From: an uncultured Roseburia sp.
Lineage (GTDB): Bacteria; Bacillota_A; Clostridia; Lachnospirales; Lachnospiraceae
Direction: 5' to 3'
NCBI GenBank assembly: GCA_900753715.1
Contig: CAAEAE010000019.1
Coordinates: 1 to 21,780, forward strand
Length of the DNA stretch: 21,780 bases
In this document: positions 1 to 8,013 of the stretch, piece after piece
Position numbering within the stretch: position 1 is the first letter of the stretch
Layout: every line of letters begins with the position of its first letter
The notes under the pieces: model-generated
The model's input: the letters and a program-made list of their open reading frames with translations, nothing else
Told to the model about the DNA's origin: nothing
The model's database searches: none
Program-made: the position numbers and the translations under genes

Positions 1-5
1 ATTGG

Positions 6-27
6 CACCTCCGATGGTTCAATTATA
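6..27 (-). promoter_or_regulatory. Candidate promoter -10 box and RBS of a gene just outside the window
   Basis: On the minus strand a perfect TATAAT (22-27) is followed by GGAGGTG (6-12), a good ribosome binding site placed so that a start codon would lie just beyond base 1. A possible poor -35 (TTTTTA) lies about 18 bp upstream of the TATAAT. This suggests that a new transcript begins between the broken end of the glycerate kinase gene and the window edge. The gene itself is not visible, so this is inference from short motifs. Confidence 0.3.
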
Positions 28-72
28 CCATAATAGGAATGTGAATAAAAATAGTTTGTTATTTAAAGTGGA

Positions 73-1230
73 TTATACTAGTGCATGATAGGCATCATTA
101 TTCTGCAATGTCTCATAGATATCCCATCCCTTTTCAGATAATGCAGACTTCGTATCCTGATCCACATACCCTCCTGCTGCATTGGTCGGTCCGTCCGTTC
201 CGTCACTTCCTACACTGAATACGGCTGTGTTTTCAAGTCCAGCAATTCCCTCTGCCGCCGAAAGTGCCAGTTCCTGATTTCTTCCACCTTTCCCGCTTCC
301 TCTGATATGCACCACTGTTTCTCCACCTGCAAGAAAGGCTAAACTTTGCGGCGAATCCTGATGGCTTTGGGCAATCGCAGCCAAAAAAGTTCCTGCCTCC
401 CTCGCCTCACAGTTCAGACGATCTGTTAAAAAGATGACCTGATATCCCCGTCTGCGGCATGCTATTTCTGCTGCCTTGCATAGTTCCTTTACGCTTCCCA
501 TGACTATATTTTCAGCATTTGTTACCGCTTTCGGTGTTTCTGTTTCCAGAAGCTGCCTTGCCTGACTACTGATGGAAAGTTGATATTTTTCTACGATCCG
601 CATCGCCTCTTCACAGGTTGATCCATCTGCACAGGCAGGTCCAGATGCAATCATATCAACCGGGTCTCCAAGAATATCACTTAATATGATACTGTAAACA
701 CTGGCCGGCTCACAACATTTGGCAAACTTTCCACCTTTTACTGCAGATAATTTTTTCCGGATCGTATTGATTTCAACAATGTCTGCCCCACAGGCCAATA
801 GCTGATGGTTGATATCAATCAGTTCCTCTTCCGGTAATAACGGCTTTTCAAACAACGCCGATCCTCCGCCCGAAAGCAAAAACAACACAGTATCTTCCTT
901 ATTTAATCCTGAAACCATGTCCAGAACCTTCTGCGTGTAGCGGAAGGAATTTTCATCAGAAAGCGGATGGCCGGCCTCACAGCACTCAATCCTGGGAATT
1001 TCTCCCTTTACATGATCATATTTTGTAATCACGATCCCTCTGGTAATTTTATCTGTTAAACATTCAGACGCTGCTTTTGCCATCTGCCATGCCGCTTTAC
1101 CGACCGCTACAAGATAAATTTTTCCTTTTTGAAACTGCTTTTGCTTTAATGCTTTTTTCACTGCACAATCCGGCTGCACACTCAAAAGCACCTCTTCAAT
1201 AATCTCATCTGCCTCTTTCCGTAAATTCAT
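73..1230 (-). CDS. Glycerate 2-kinase (MOFRL/GckA-TtuD type), C-terminally truncated
   Basis: Cytoplasmic kinase family that phosphorylates D-glycerate to 2-phosphoglycerate; some members were named TtuD, hydroxypyruvate reductase. Visible signatures are LSGGGSALFEKP (about residue 120), KKLSAVKGGKFA (about 160), ILGDPVDMIASGP (about 190), GSGKGGRNQELALS (about 315) and SDGTDGPTNAAGG (about 345), which order as the N-terminal glycerate kinase domain followed by the MOFRL domain. The protein stops at NNDAYHALV, where relatives continue for roughly 25-30 residues through a conserved TGPTGTNV-like segment. No reading frame of the next 72 bases restores that segment. The start is uncertain: ATG at 1230 (MNLRKEADEI) resembles family N-termini, while an in-frame ATG at 1242 has no clear RBS. 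It is last in the operon after the zinc dehydrogenase. Loss of the C-terminus may inactivate it. Confidence 0.85.
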   Translation of the reverse strand: MNLRKEADEIIEEVLLSVQPDCAVKKALKQKQFQKGKIYLVAVGKAAWQMAKAASECLTDKITRGIVITKYDHVKGEIPRIECCEAGHPLSDENSFRYTQKVLDMVSGLNKEDTVLFLLSGGGSALFEKPLLPEEELIDINHQLLACGADIVEINTIRKKLSAVKGGKFAKCCEPASVYSIILSDILGDPVDMIASGPACADGSTCEEAMRIVEKYQLSISSQARQLLETETPKAVTNAENIVMGSVKELCKAAEIACRRRGYQVIFLTDRLNCEAREAGTFLAAIAQSHQDSPQSLAFLAGGETVVHIRGSGKGGRNQELALSAAEGIAGLENTAVFSVGSDGTDGPTNAAGGYVDQDTKSALSEKGWDIYETLQNNDAYHALV

Positions 1231-1302
1231 ATCCTGCCCCATATTATCATTTAATTTTTATTGTCTGTACCAATATAAGCTTAAGACCGTTCAGAAAAAG
1301 AA

Positions 1303-2340
1303 TCAATCTGAAATCCGGATGACACCCTTAACAACATTGGCCTTATCCTCCAGACATTGATCCAAAGCATCCTGAATCTCATCCAATTCAAAATAATGAC
1401 TTACAATGTCCTTAATATGAATTTTACCGCTTGATACTGCGTCAATTGCCATCAGATAGATATTGCGGTACCGGAATACGGTCTTAAAAGTAAGCTCCTT
1501 GTCCAACGCCATACCTATCGGAAGTGTCATCTCTCCGGACGCACTATATCCCACAAATACAATGGTTCCTCCTTTCTTTACACATTGGATCAACTGCGTT
1601 GCCGTAATCTGTGAACCCGCTGTCTCAATCCCAAGATCTATTCCTCTTCCTTTTGTCAGTACATGGATTTGATTCAATACATCTTCTTTACTTGCATCAA
1701 TCACATAATCTGCCCCTAACGAAAGTGCTTTTTCCAGACGTTTTCTCATAACATCCACTACAATGACCTTTGACACTCCCATTGCCTTTAGCGCCAGTAA
1801 AGTACACAATCCAATGCATCCGGCTCCGGTAACAACTGCAGTCTGCCCAAGCTTGGCACCACCCTGGTTTGCTGCATGCATTCCTACTGCCAAAGGCTCT
1901 ATTAATGCCCCTTCCAATGTACTTACATTTTCAGGCAATACGAAACACAAATCCGCTTCATGTGCCACATATTCCTGAAAGACTCCATCCACAGGCGGTG
2001 TTGCAAAAAAGATTACATCTTTGCACAAATTATACTTTCCTTCTTTGCAATGTTCACATTTTCCGCATGTTTTTCCGGGTTCCAATGCCACCCGGTCCCC
2101 AACCTTGAGGTGTTTTACATTTTTCCCTGTTTTTACTACCGTTCCTCCTGCCTCATGTCCAAGTATAAAAGGCGGCTTAACAACAAAATTTCCAATCCTT
2201 CCGGCCCCATAATAGTGCAGATCAGAACCACATACCCCCACATATTCGATCTTTACCAGTACCTCATCATCCTTTGGCTCCGGCATTGGTCTTTCCTGAA
2301 TTTCAACTTTTTTAATTCCTGTCATAACTGCTGCTTTCAT
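1303..2340 (-). CDS. Zinc-dependent polyol/sorbitol dehydrogenase-like MDR enzyme
   Basis: Medium-chain zinc alcohol dehydrogenase of the sorbitol/xylitol dehydrogenase type, 345 aa, cytoplasmic, expected to oxidise a polyol to a ketose with NAD+. Catalytic zinc ligands are visible as Cys37 in GVCGSD, His62 in LGHEAGG and Glu148 in LIEPLAVGMHA. Four structural-zinc cysteines lie at 92, 95, 98 and 106. The Rossmann glycines are in TGAGCIG (about 171-177), with Asp196 in VIVVDV favouring NAD+ over NADP+. The start is ATG 2340, because AGAGGAGGT sits about 7 nt upstream; the frame extends to 2373, but that extension overlaps the end of the GH43 gene and has no better RBS. It lies 19 nt after the GH43 stop codon, so the two are probably cotranscribed. 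The exact polyol cannot be assigned from sequence; L-iditol, xylitol or L-arabinitol are possibilities. Confidence 0.88.
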   Translation of the reverse strand: MKAAVMTGIKKVEIQERPMPEPKDDEVLVKIEYVGVCGSDLHYYGAGRIGNFVVKPPFILGHEAGGTVVKTGKNVKHLKVGDRVALEPGKTCGKCEHCKEGKYNLCKDVIFFATPPVDGVFQEYVAHEADLCFVLPENVSTLEGALIEPLAVGMHAANQGGAKLGQTAVVTGAGCIGLCTLLALKAMGVSKVIVVDVMRKRLEKALSLGADYVIDASKEDVLNQIHVLTKGRGIDLGIETAGSQITATQLIQCVKKGGTIVFVGYSASGEMTLPIGMALDKELTFKTVFRYRNIYLMAIDAVSSGKIHIKDIVSHYFELDEIQDALDQCLEDKANVVKGVIRISD

Positions 2341-2359
2341 CCCTTGTACCTCCTCTTCT

Positions 2360-3802
2360 CTATCTGCTTTCATTTACAAATTCAAATTCTCTGACATCCA
2401 GAATTCCTTTTCCCTGATACTGGATATAAAGTGGATATTTTCCCTTTAAAAAATTTACTCTGGCATTGATTTTCATCCACTGTTCTGTATCTGCTTTTAC
2501 CGGAACGGCTACTAAATTCTTTCCATTTTTCTGATTTCTGATGTAAAATACACCTTCGCCTTTTCCTCTTACCCAGATGGAAAGCGCTGTCTCGCCCTGA
2601 AAAGCAAAATATTTATACCCAAGCATTGTTCCTTTCTGTATATTTTTTATATAAACATATGCTCCTTCCTGATCATCTTCTCCCTCCTGCGTAATGTAAG
2701 GATGCTGTCCTGCCATGACAACCAGATCGGAAAAGCAGCATCCATGCTGGCTCATAAGATTGCAGGCAATTGCAGCCGGATAAACTCCATCCGCTGTGAG
2801 TGGCTGACCATTAAGTCCGCAGCTTGTCATTTCTACCTGTTTGATCGTTCCGTTTTTATTAATCTCTATTTTTTCCGCACAGGCCTGTCTTGAAAACTGT
2901 GTCTGATTCGTCTGTCTATGATAAAACACGTACCACTCGTTATTGATCCGTTCAATTCCACCATGGATATTTCCCAGATAATTTAATGCCTGCGCCTTGG
3001 TTCTCCCTTTTAATCCAATGTCTCCTAATGCTACTATAGCTCCTCTGTAATGATATCCATGATCCGGAAACCTGCTGGTTGCATAGCATAAGCTGTGTGT
3101 TACAATATCGGAATAAACAAAATAATAGATATCCTTAATTTTACGGATAGAGCTTGCTTCGAAAAACTCATGTCCCTCAAATTCTGTTTCAATTCCTTCA
3201 TGCAGAATCGGTAGAAATTTTTCAGGCTCTCTCTTAACCGTAATCATATCCTGCTCAAGCACAATGATCTGCGAATACTTGGGAGGATAGATTTCTTTTA
3301 CATGTTTCGGTCCATTCCCTGAAAAAAGGTAAACCTCACCGTCATCATCAACCAAAACAGCCGGATCAAACTGAATATAATCGGTCGGCCTTGTTCCTAA
3401 AGGAGTGCCATCCTTATACCGGACCAGATCCAGATACTGGTATTCCCCTGTCGGTGTGTCACATACGGCTACCCCAAGTTCCGGAAGCGTATCCAAACAG
3501 TAATATAAATAATATCTTCCGTCACTTCCCCTTACAACATCCGGTGCCCACAGGCAATGACTTCCATCCGCATTTCTCGGATCCTGATTCTTTCGATATA
3601 TGATTCCTTCATATTTCCATTCCTTTAAATTCGTTGTCATGGCAGAATAAGCAACATAGTCATTCATGCAATAGCGGTCTCCACCTGCTCTGTCATGACT
3701 GCCAAACAGATAGACACGGTCTCCGAACACATGTGGTTCTCCATCCGGTATATATTCGGTCAATGGTAAAAAAGGATTGTATATTTGTTTTTGTTTATTC
3801 AC
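2360..3802 (-). CDS. GH43 family glycosidase with C-terminal CBM6-like module
   Basis: Glycoside hydrolase family 43, 480 aa (typical activities: arabinofuranosidase or xylosidase). The inferred catalytic triad is Asp20 in YIPDGEPH (base), Asp146 in FDPAVLVDDDG (pKa modulator) and Glu215 in FFEASSIRK (acid); the conserved WAPD motif lies at 85-88. The last 110 or so residues, ending ILDVREFEF after FLKGKYPLYIQYQGKG, resemble a CBM6-type beta sandwich. I prefer a GTG start at 3802, with GAAGGA 7 nt upstream, over an ATG at 3859: the longer form lacks an RBS, begins with an implausible cysteine-rich stretch, and would place the start inside a terminator-like hairpin. There is no signal peptide, so the enzyme should be cytoplasmic and act on imported oligosaccharide. 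It follows the hydroxyacid dehydrogenase gene after that hairpin and is followed by the polyol dehydrogenase. Confidence 0.87.
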   Translation of the reverse strand: MNKQKQIYNPFLPLTEYIPDGEPHVFGDRVYLFGSHDRAGGDRYCMNDYVAYSAMTTNLKEWKYEGIIYRKNQDPRNADGSHCLWAPDVVRGSDGRYYLYYCLDTLPELGVAVCDTPTGEYQYLDLVRYKDGTPLGTRPTDYIQFDPAVLVDDDGEVYLFSGNGPKHVKEIYPPKYSQIIVLEQDMITVKREPEKFLPILHEGIETEFEGHEFFEASSIRKIKDIYYFVYSDIVTHSLCYATSRFPDHGYHYRGAIVALGDIGLKGRTKAQALNYLGNIHGGIERINNEWYVFYHRQTNQTQFSRQACAEKIEINKNGTIKQVEMTSCGLNGQPLTADGVYPAAIACNLMSQHGCCFSDLVVMAGQHPYITQEGEDDQEGAYVYIKNIQKGTMLGYKYFAFQGETALSIWVRGKGEGVFYIRNQKNGKNLVAVPVKADTEQWMKINARVNFLKGKYPLYIQYQGKGILDVREFEFVNESR

Positions 3803-3827
3803 GTTCCATTCCTTCTTTCTGTTGTAT

Positions 3828-3864
3828 AAAAAAGTACGACAACAAAATTGATGTCGCACTTTTT
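3828..3864 (-). terminator. Intra-operon rho-independent terminator / attenuator hairpin
   Basis: Arms 3829-3840 (aaaaagtacgac) and 3853-3864 (gtcgcacttttt) pair over 12 bp with a single G-U type position and a 12-nt loop. On the minus strand the stem ends in a run of six T. Because the arms carry matching A and T tracts it could work in both directions. It lies just after the hydroxyacid dehydrogenase stop codon and before the GH43 start, so it probably lowers expression of the three distal genes relative to the transporter genes. Confidence 0.7.
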
Positions 3865-3869
3865 AAAAT

Positions 3870-4817
3870 TTATAAAATTACATTCTGTTGTCTGCCCTCC
3901 ATCCATGCAGCCAAATTATCAAACACAATCTCTGCTCTAAGACTCATGGACTGTTCGGATGCAAATGCAATATGTGGCGTCAGTAAGATATTTTTACAAT
4001 GCAGCAACGGTTCATCCTCCGGCAGTGGCGGCTCACAGTCAAATACATCAATTCCGGCCCCAGCGATTACTTCATTGTTCAAAGCATCTGCCAGATCTTT
4101 TGCATTGACTACGGGTCCTCTTGCCACATTAATTAATATGGCTGTTTTTTTCATTAATGACAGTTTCTTCGCATCAATCAGTCCTCTGGTAGAATCAATT
4201 AATGGACAATGCAATACCACAATATCTGATCGTCCAAGGAGATCTTCAATGGATGTCTGTTCAATATATTCCGGCCTGTCCATCTGCTCTACCGGATCAT
4301 AAATTAACAGTTCTGCATCAAATGCATGGAACAGTTCTGCTGTCCGTTTTCCAATTCTTCCGTATCCGATAATTCCTACGGTTTTTCCTTTAATTTCCCA
4401 ACCGACCAGACCATCTTTGGTTTTTCCTTCTCTGCATCGTTCTTCTGTCTGCCGGATATTTCTTGCAATCGAAATAACCATTCCAAATACAAGCTCTGAC
4501 ACTGCTTCGTTGGAATAACCCGATGCATTGCTGACTGAAATTCCCTTCTCCTTCGCAGCCTTCAAGCCCACATGATCCACTCCAGTGAAGGCTACATCAA
4601 TAAATTTAAGATGGTCCAAGCCTTCAATCACCTCGTCCTTAAAAGACATATTCGCAATGATAACTGCCTCTGCGTCTTTCGCTTCATCGATCAGCATATC
4701 TTTATCCATCGATTTTTCAAATTCAACAAACTCAACACCCTTTTTTTCAAATGGTGCTTTTCTTTTATTCAATTCTTCTTTTGATATTGACAATGATTCC
4801 AGAATTGCTACTTTCAT
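3870..4817 (-). CDS. D-isomer-specific 2-hydroxyacid dehydrogenase
   Basis: NAD(P)-dependent reductase of the SerA/LdhA/GhrB superfamily, 315 aa, interconverting a 2-keto acid and a D-2-hydroxy acid. The cofactor-binding GYGRIG lies at 151-156 with Asp174 in LLIYDP, which favours NAD(H). The catalytic set is complete: Arg233 in NVARGP, Glu262 in DCEPP and His282 in TPHIAFAS. The start is ATG 4817, because GGAGGT lies 8 nt upstream; another ATG two codons earlier is too close to that site. The gene is the last one before the intra-operon hairpin, 36 nt after the permease stop. Given the glycerate kinase in the same cluster, glyoxylate/hydroxypyruvate or tartronate-semialdehyde type reduction is an attractive guess, but substrate specificity in this family cannot be read from motifs. 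Confidence 0.88.
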   Translation of the reverse strand: MKVAILESLSISKEELNKRKAPFEKKGVEFVEFEKSMDKDMLIDEAKDAEAVIIANMSFKDEVIEGLDHLKFIDVAFTGVDHVGLKAAKEKGISVSNASGYSNEAVSELVFGMVISIARNIRQTEERCREGKTKDGLVGWEIKGKTVGIIGYGRIGKRTAELFHAFDAELLIYDPVEQMDRPEYIEQTSIEDLLGRSDIVVLHCPLIDSTRGLIDAKKLSLMKKTAILINVARGPVVNAKDLADALNNEVIAGAGIDVFDCEPPLPEDEPLLHCKNILLTPHIAFASEQSMSLRAEIVFDNLAAWMEGRQQNVIL

Positions 4818-4853
4818 CCTCATTTACCTCCATTTCATAATCATAATTTCTGT

Positions 4854-5708
4854 CTATCCCTTCACTGCTCCTGCAGTCAGTCCTTCTATAAAGAAACGGT
4901 TAAACATCAGATACACGATAATCATCGGTATCAGTGCAATGGATGATCCGGCGAGCATCAGATTCCAGGAAGATGCTGCCTCACCGGAGCTCTTCAAATT
5001 CATAATTCCTACTACCAACGGCATACGGTCCGGATTTGACAGGGTAAATACCATCGGCATCAGATAATCATTCCACGAATGTCTGAATTCCAAAATTGCA
5101 ATTGTTGCAAGAAGCGGTTTCAGCAACGGGAAAATAACACGGGTATAAATTCCCAAAAAGGAACAGCCATCTACCTTTGCGGCTTCATCAATCTCCTTCG
5201 AAATAGATCGAATATAGGATCTCGTGATAAACAGGTTTGTTACATTAAGTCCGAATACCCGGATAATGATGACACCCCACAAAGATTTATTAATACCAAA
5301 TGCTTTTGCTATTACAAAGGTAGGATACAAGGTTAAACTTCCCAGCGAAACAAACATGGAAGAAACAACCATCGCAAACAAAATATTCTTCCCACGGAAG
5401 CTGCCTCTTTCAAAAACATAACCCGCTATGGTAGTGGTAATCATCGTTCCAAGTACAATCATTCCGGACATAAATACGGAATTCATCGTATACTTCGAGA
5501 AATCTGCCATTTCCCATGCCTGCTTATAGTTATCCAATACGAATTTTTTAGGAAAGAGATGATTTCCTTCCGATAAAAGTTCCAGATTTCCTTTAAATGA
5601 TCCGAGAATCGTATATACCACTGGGAACAATGTGATAATTGTAATTACAATTAAAACAATATATATTAATGCACGGGCACTGATTTTTTTGACTTTCTCT
5701 TTATTCAT
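4854..5708 (-). CDS. CUT1 sugar ABC transporter permease (MalG type)
   Basis: Inner-membrane permease of a carbohydrate ABC importer, 284 aa, with about six hydrophobic segments starting at residues 11-35. The EAA loop that contacts the ATPase is visible as EIDEAAKVDGCSF followed by a proline-rich RVIFPLLKP segment, the usual MalG-like layout. An ATG at 5708 is preferred: TGAGGTG lies about 5 nt upstream. A GTG two codons earlier at 5714 overlaps that RBS. The protein ends in FIEGLTAGAVKG, the usual C-terminus of this family. It is preceded by the partner permease with 21 nt between them. No ATP-binding subunit is encoded here. Confidence 0.92.
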   Translation of the reverse strand: MNKEKVKKISARALIYIVLIVITIITLFPVVYTILGSFKGNLELLSEGNHLFPKKFVLDNYKQAWEMADFSKYTMNSVFMSGMIVLGTMITTTIAGYVFERGSFRGKNILFAMVVSSMFVSLGSLTLYPTFVIAKAFGINKSLWGVIIIRVFGLNVTNLFITRSYIRSISKEIDEAAKVDGCSFLGIYTRVIFPLLKPLLATIAILEFRHSWNDYLMPMVFTLSNPDRMPLVVGIMNLKSSGEAASSWNLMLAGSSIALIPMIIVYLMFNRFFIEGLTAGAVKG

Positions 5709-5729
5709 TGTCACACCTCATCATCCCAA

Positions 5730-6635
5730 TTAATCTGTACTGTGTCCAAGGCTGTTGGTAAGCTTCATGTAAACAACAGAGACTGCTGCCAAAATTACTC
5801 CTGTTACCAAAGCCATTGCAGATGCATATCCTACCTCTACTTTGCGACCATCATAACCAAAGAAATATTTAAAAACGTATGTAATAACCACTTCTGTTTT
5901 TCCTGCCGGCTGTCCATTGGTAGATGCCAGTATCAATTCACTCATCTTCAGGCTTCCTACGATAGACATCAGCACAACCGCCTGAAATGTCGGTCCTATC
6001 ACCGGCAATGTTATTTTGAAAAACTTCTGCACCGGAGTTACTCCATCGATTTCCGCGCACTCATATAATTCTTTGGGAACACCTTGTAATGCCATCAGGA
6101 AAAAGATCATATTAATTCCATAATTGTTCCAGACAGATGCCATTCCCAATACCAGCATTGCAGTACTCTTTTTACTGAACCAGTTAATTGGAAGCTTAAT
6201 CAATCCTATGTCCTGAAGCATACCATTGATAATTCCGTTAAAGGATGCAAACATCAGTGAAAAGATAAGTCCCGTAATTGCTGTACTGATTATTGCAGGC
6301 AGAAACAAAGTAACCCTGAATATTCCTGTTGCTTTTAATCCCTTGTTAAGCAATACCGCTAACAACAAAGCCAACGGGATTTCCACTGCCAGTTTGCCAA
6401 ATGCCAAAATAAATACGTTTCCCAGTGATTTCCAGTAAGCCGTATCGCGGGTAAATACACGTACAAAATTATCTATTCCTACCCATGACGCCCGGATTCC
6501 ATTTGAATCATAAAAGGAATATCTCAAAATATATATAATAGGTACATAGGTAAAAATTACAAAGCCGATCAGCATCGGTGCAAGCATAACCACAGCCTGT
6601 ACAGAATCGCTGTTTATTTTCTTTTTTCCTTTCAT
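5730..6635 (-). CDS. CUT1 sugar ABC transporter permease (MalF/UgpA type)
   Basis: First permease subunit of the carbohydrate importer, 301 aa. The N-terminus is typical (short basic stretch, then VMLAPMLIGFVIFTYVPI as the first membrane span), and the EAA loop is ELYECAEIDGVTPVQKFF near residues 189-206 followed by KITLPVIGP. About six membrane segments are apparent. The ATG at 6635 has AGAGGAAAC a few bases upstream, located right at the end of the preceding oxidoreductase gene, so translation of the two may be linked. It should pair with the downstream MalG-type permease and the lipoprotein binding protein encoded at the head of the operon. Confidence 0.92.
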   Translation of the reverse strand: MKGKKKINSDSVQAVVMLAPMLIGFVIFTYVPIIYILRYSFYDSNGIRASWVGIDNFVRVFTRDTAYWKSLGNVFILAFGKLAVEIPLALLLAVLLNKGLKATGIFRVTLFLPAIISTAITGLIFSLMFASFNGIINGMLQDIGLIKLPINWFSKKSTAMLVLGMASVWNNYGINMIFFLMALQGVPKELYECAEIDGVTPVQKFFKITLPVIGPTFQAVVLMSIVGSLKMSELILASTNGQPAGKTEVVITYVFKYFFGYDGRKVEVGYASAMALVTGVILAAVSVVYMKLTNSLGHSTD

Positions 6636-6647
6636 ACTCGTTTCCTC

Positions 6648-7997
6648 TTATTCCGGGATATTGATATTACATTTGCGTAAACGTTTCTGTAATTCCTTAA
6701 CATCAACTTCCGCCATAGTCTTTTTGTCTTCCACGGCAAGACCAGCCGCAACTCCTGCCGCTTCTCCGGTCATCATGCATAGGGAAATCGCCCGTATTCC
6801 ACACTCAGCAACGTGATCCGCGCTGATACATCTTCCTGCCACCAGCAGGTTTTTCACTTTTACAGGAACCAGGCTACGATATGGAACCTCAAAGGTACGT
6901 TCGTCCCTGATCGGTTCATAAATATAGCCCTTATATCCGCGTCCTTTTACCGTTTCATCTCCATCCATAACGGCATCAGGCGATAACATATCATAAAATC
7001 TCGGGAATACTGCAATCGTATCTTCATAATGCGTCTGTGCTTCCATTTCTTCGATTGTCATCTTATGGAGACCTACAATTCTCCTGCTGTCACGGAATCC
7101 GATTTCCGGCGCAATGGAAGCAATTTCAATATCTTTTAATTCTTCATAGTGCGATTTGAGATAAGAAACAATTTCTTTAATATACTGTCTGCACTCGATT
7201 TCACCTTTGGTCAGATCTTCGCTTTTCGTAGGATCCAGTCCGTAGGCACATGGATAATTGACATAGGAAATCAATCCGGCTTTCGTTAATCGTCCAAATG
7301 GAATATCCTGCCTTTTACAGGAAAGTTTGATCTTTCCATCTCTGTAGTCTTTCCTGAATTCTTTTGTGATCTCGCCAAGACGGTCTCCATTTTCTGTAAG
7401 TTTCCTGACGTCTGCTCCTACGACACGAACTGAAACAGTTCCCGGTTGACACAATCCATCTTTATCGCGTCCCTGTTCATAAGGTATCCCAGCACTAAAT
7501 GCAACATCTCCGTCTCCGGTTGTGTCAATAATTACCTCTGCCTTTACTGCCACAGGTCCATTCTTTGTCTGAATAATAACTGCCTCAATCCGGTCTTCGT
7601 TCATGATTACTTCATTTACAAAAGAATGTAACAAAAGATCTACCCTGTTTTCTTTCATAAATTCATCCAAAAAGATTTTGAGATATTCACTGTCAAAGTT
7701 GTTTTCCTTATTTATGCGTATGCTGGAATTACCATATTTCTCCAAACACTTCTTCTCTATTTCTGCATAAATTCCCTCTGAATGAAATGGCGTTCCACGG
7801 AGAAAATAATTACATCCCTCTACATAGCAGGCAGTAATATTTCCCCCAAGAAAACCTCTCTTTTCTAAAAGCAATACCTTTCTTCCCTGCCTTGCTGCTG
7901 CGATGCTGGCCCCAATACCTGCGGGGCCGCCACCTACAACCAACACTTCCACTTCTCTTTGTATTTCCACTATCTGCTCTTTTCTTATCACCTGCAT
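6648..7997 (-). CDS. FAD-dependent oxidoreductase (FAD_oxidored, PF12831-like)
   Basis: Flavoprotein of 449 aa. The N-terminal dinucleotide-binding fold shows GGGPAG at 22-27 and a glutamate ([11 protein letters not shown]) that would bind the FAD ribose. [21 protein letters not shown] in the middle and the C-terminal [20 protein letters not shown] followed by [11 protein letters not shown] complete the family pattern. No signal peptide or membrane anchor is seen, so it should be cytoplasmic. AGAGGTAA is 6 nt before ATG 7997. It sits between the binding protein gene (16 nt upstream) and the permease genes, an intimate position suggesting that it acts on the imported compound. Members of this family occur in sugar operons but most have no proven substrate; I assign no reaction. 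Confidence 0.87.
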   Translation of the reverse strand: MQVIRKEQIVEIQREVEVLVVGGGPAGIGASIAAARQGRKVLLLEKRGFLGGNITACYVEGCNYFLRGTPFHSEGIYAEIEKKCLEKYGNSSIRINKENNFDSEYLKIFLDEFMKENRVDLLLHSFVNEVIMNEDRIEAVIIQTKNGPVAVKAEVIIDTTGDGDVAFSAGIPYEQGRDKDGLCQPGTVSVRVVGADVRKLTENGDRLGEITKEFRKDYRDGKIKLSCKRQDIPFGRLTKAGLISYVNYPCAYGLDPTKSEDLTKGEIECRQYIKEIVSYLKSHYEELKDIEIASIAPEIGFRDSRRIVGLHKMTIEEMEAQTHYEDTIAVFPRFYDMLSPDAVMDGDETVKGRGYKGYIYEPIRDERTFEVPYRSLVPVKVKNLLVAGRCISADHVAECGIRAISLCMMTGEAAGVAAGLAVEDKKTMAEVDVKELQKRLRKCNINIPE

Positions 7998-8013
7998 CTC
8001 AAATTACCTCTTA

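Noticed and set aside
1..75. Simple frameshift as the cause of the short glycerate kinase
   Set aside because: None of the three frames downstream encodes the missing TGPTGTNV-like segment, so a single indel does not explain the loss.
1463..2394. Several plus-strand frames opposite the zinc dehydrogenase
   Set aside because: They are antisense to a well-supported gene, overlap one another and have no RBS or recognisable protein.
3803..3859. ATG at 3859 as the GH43 start
   Set aside because: No RBS, start inside the hairpin stem, and the added 19 residues do not resemble a GH43 N-terminus or a signal peptide.
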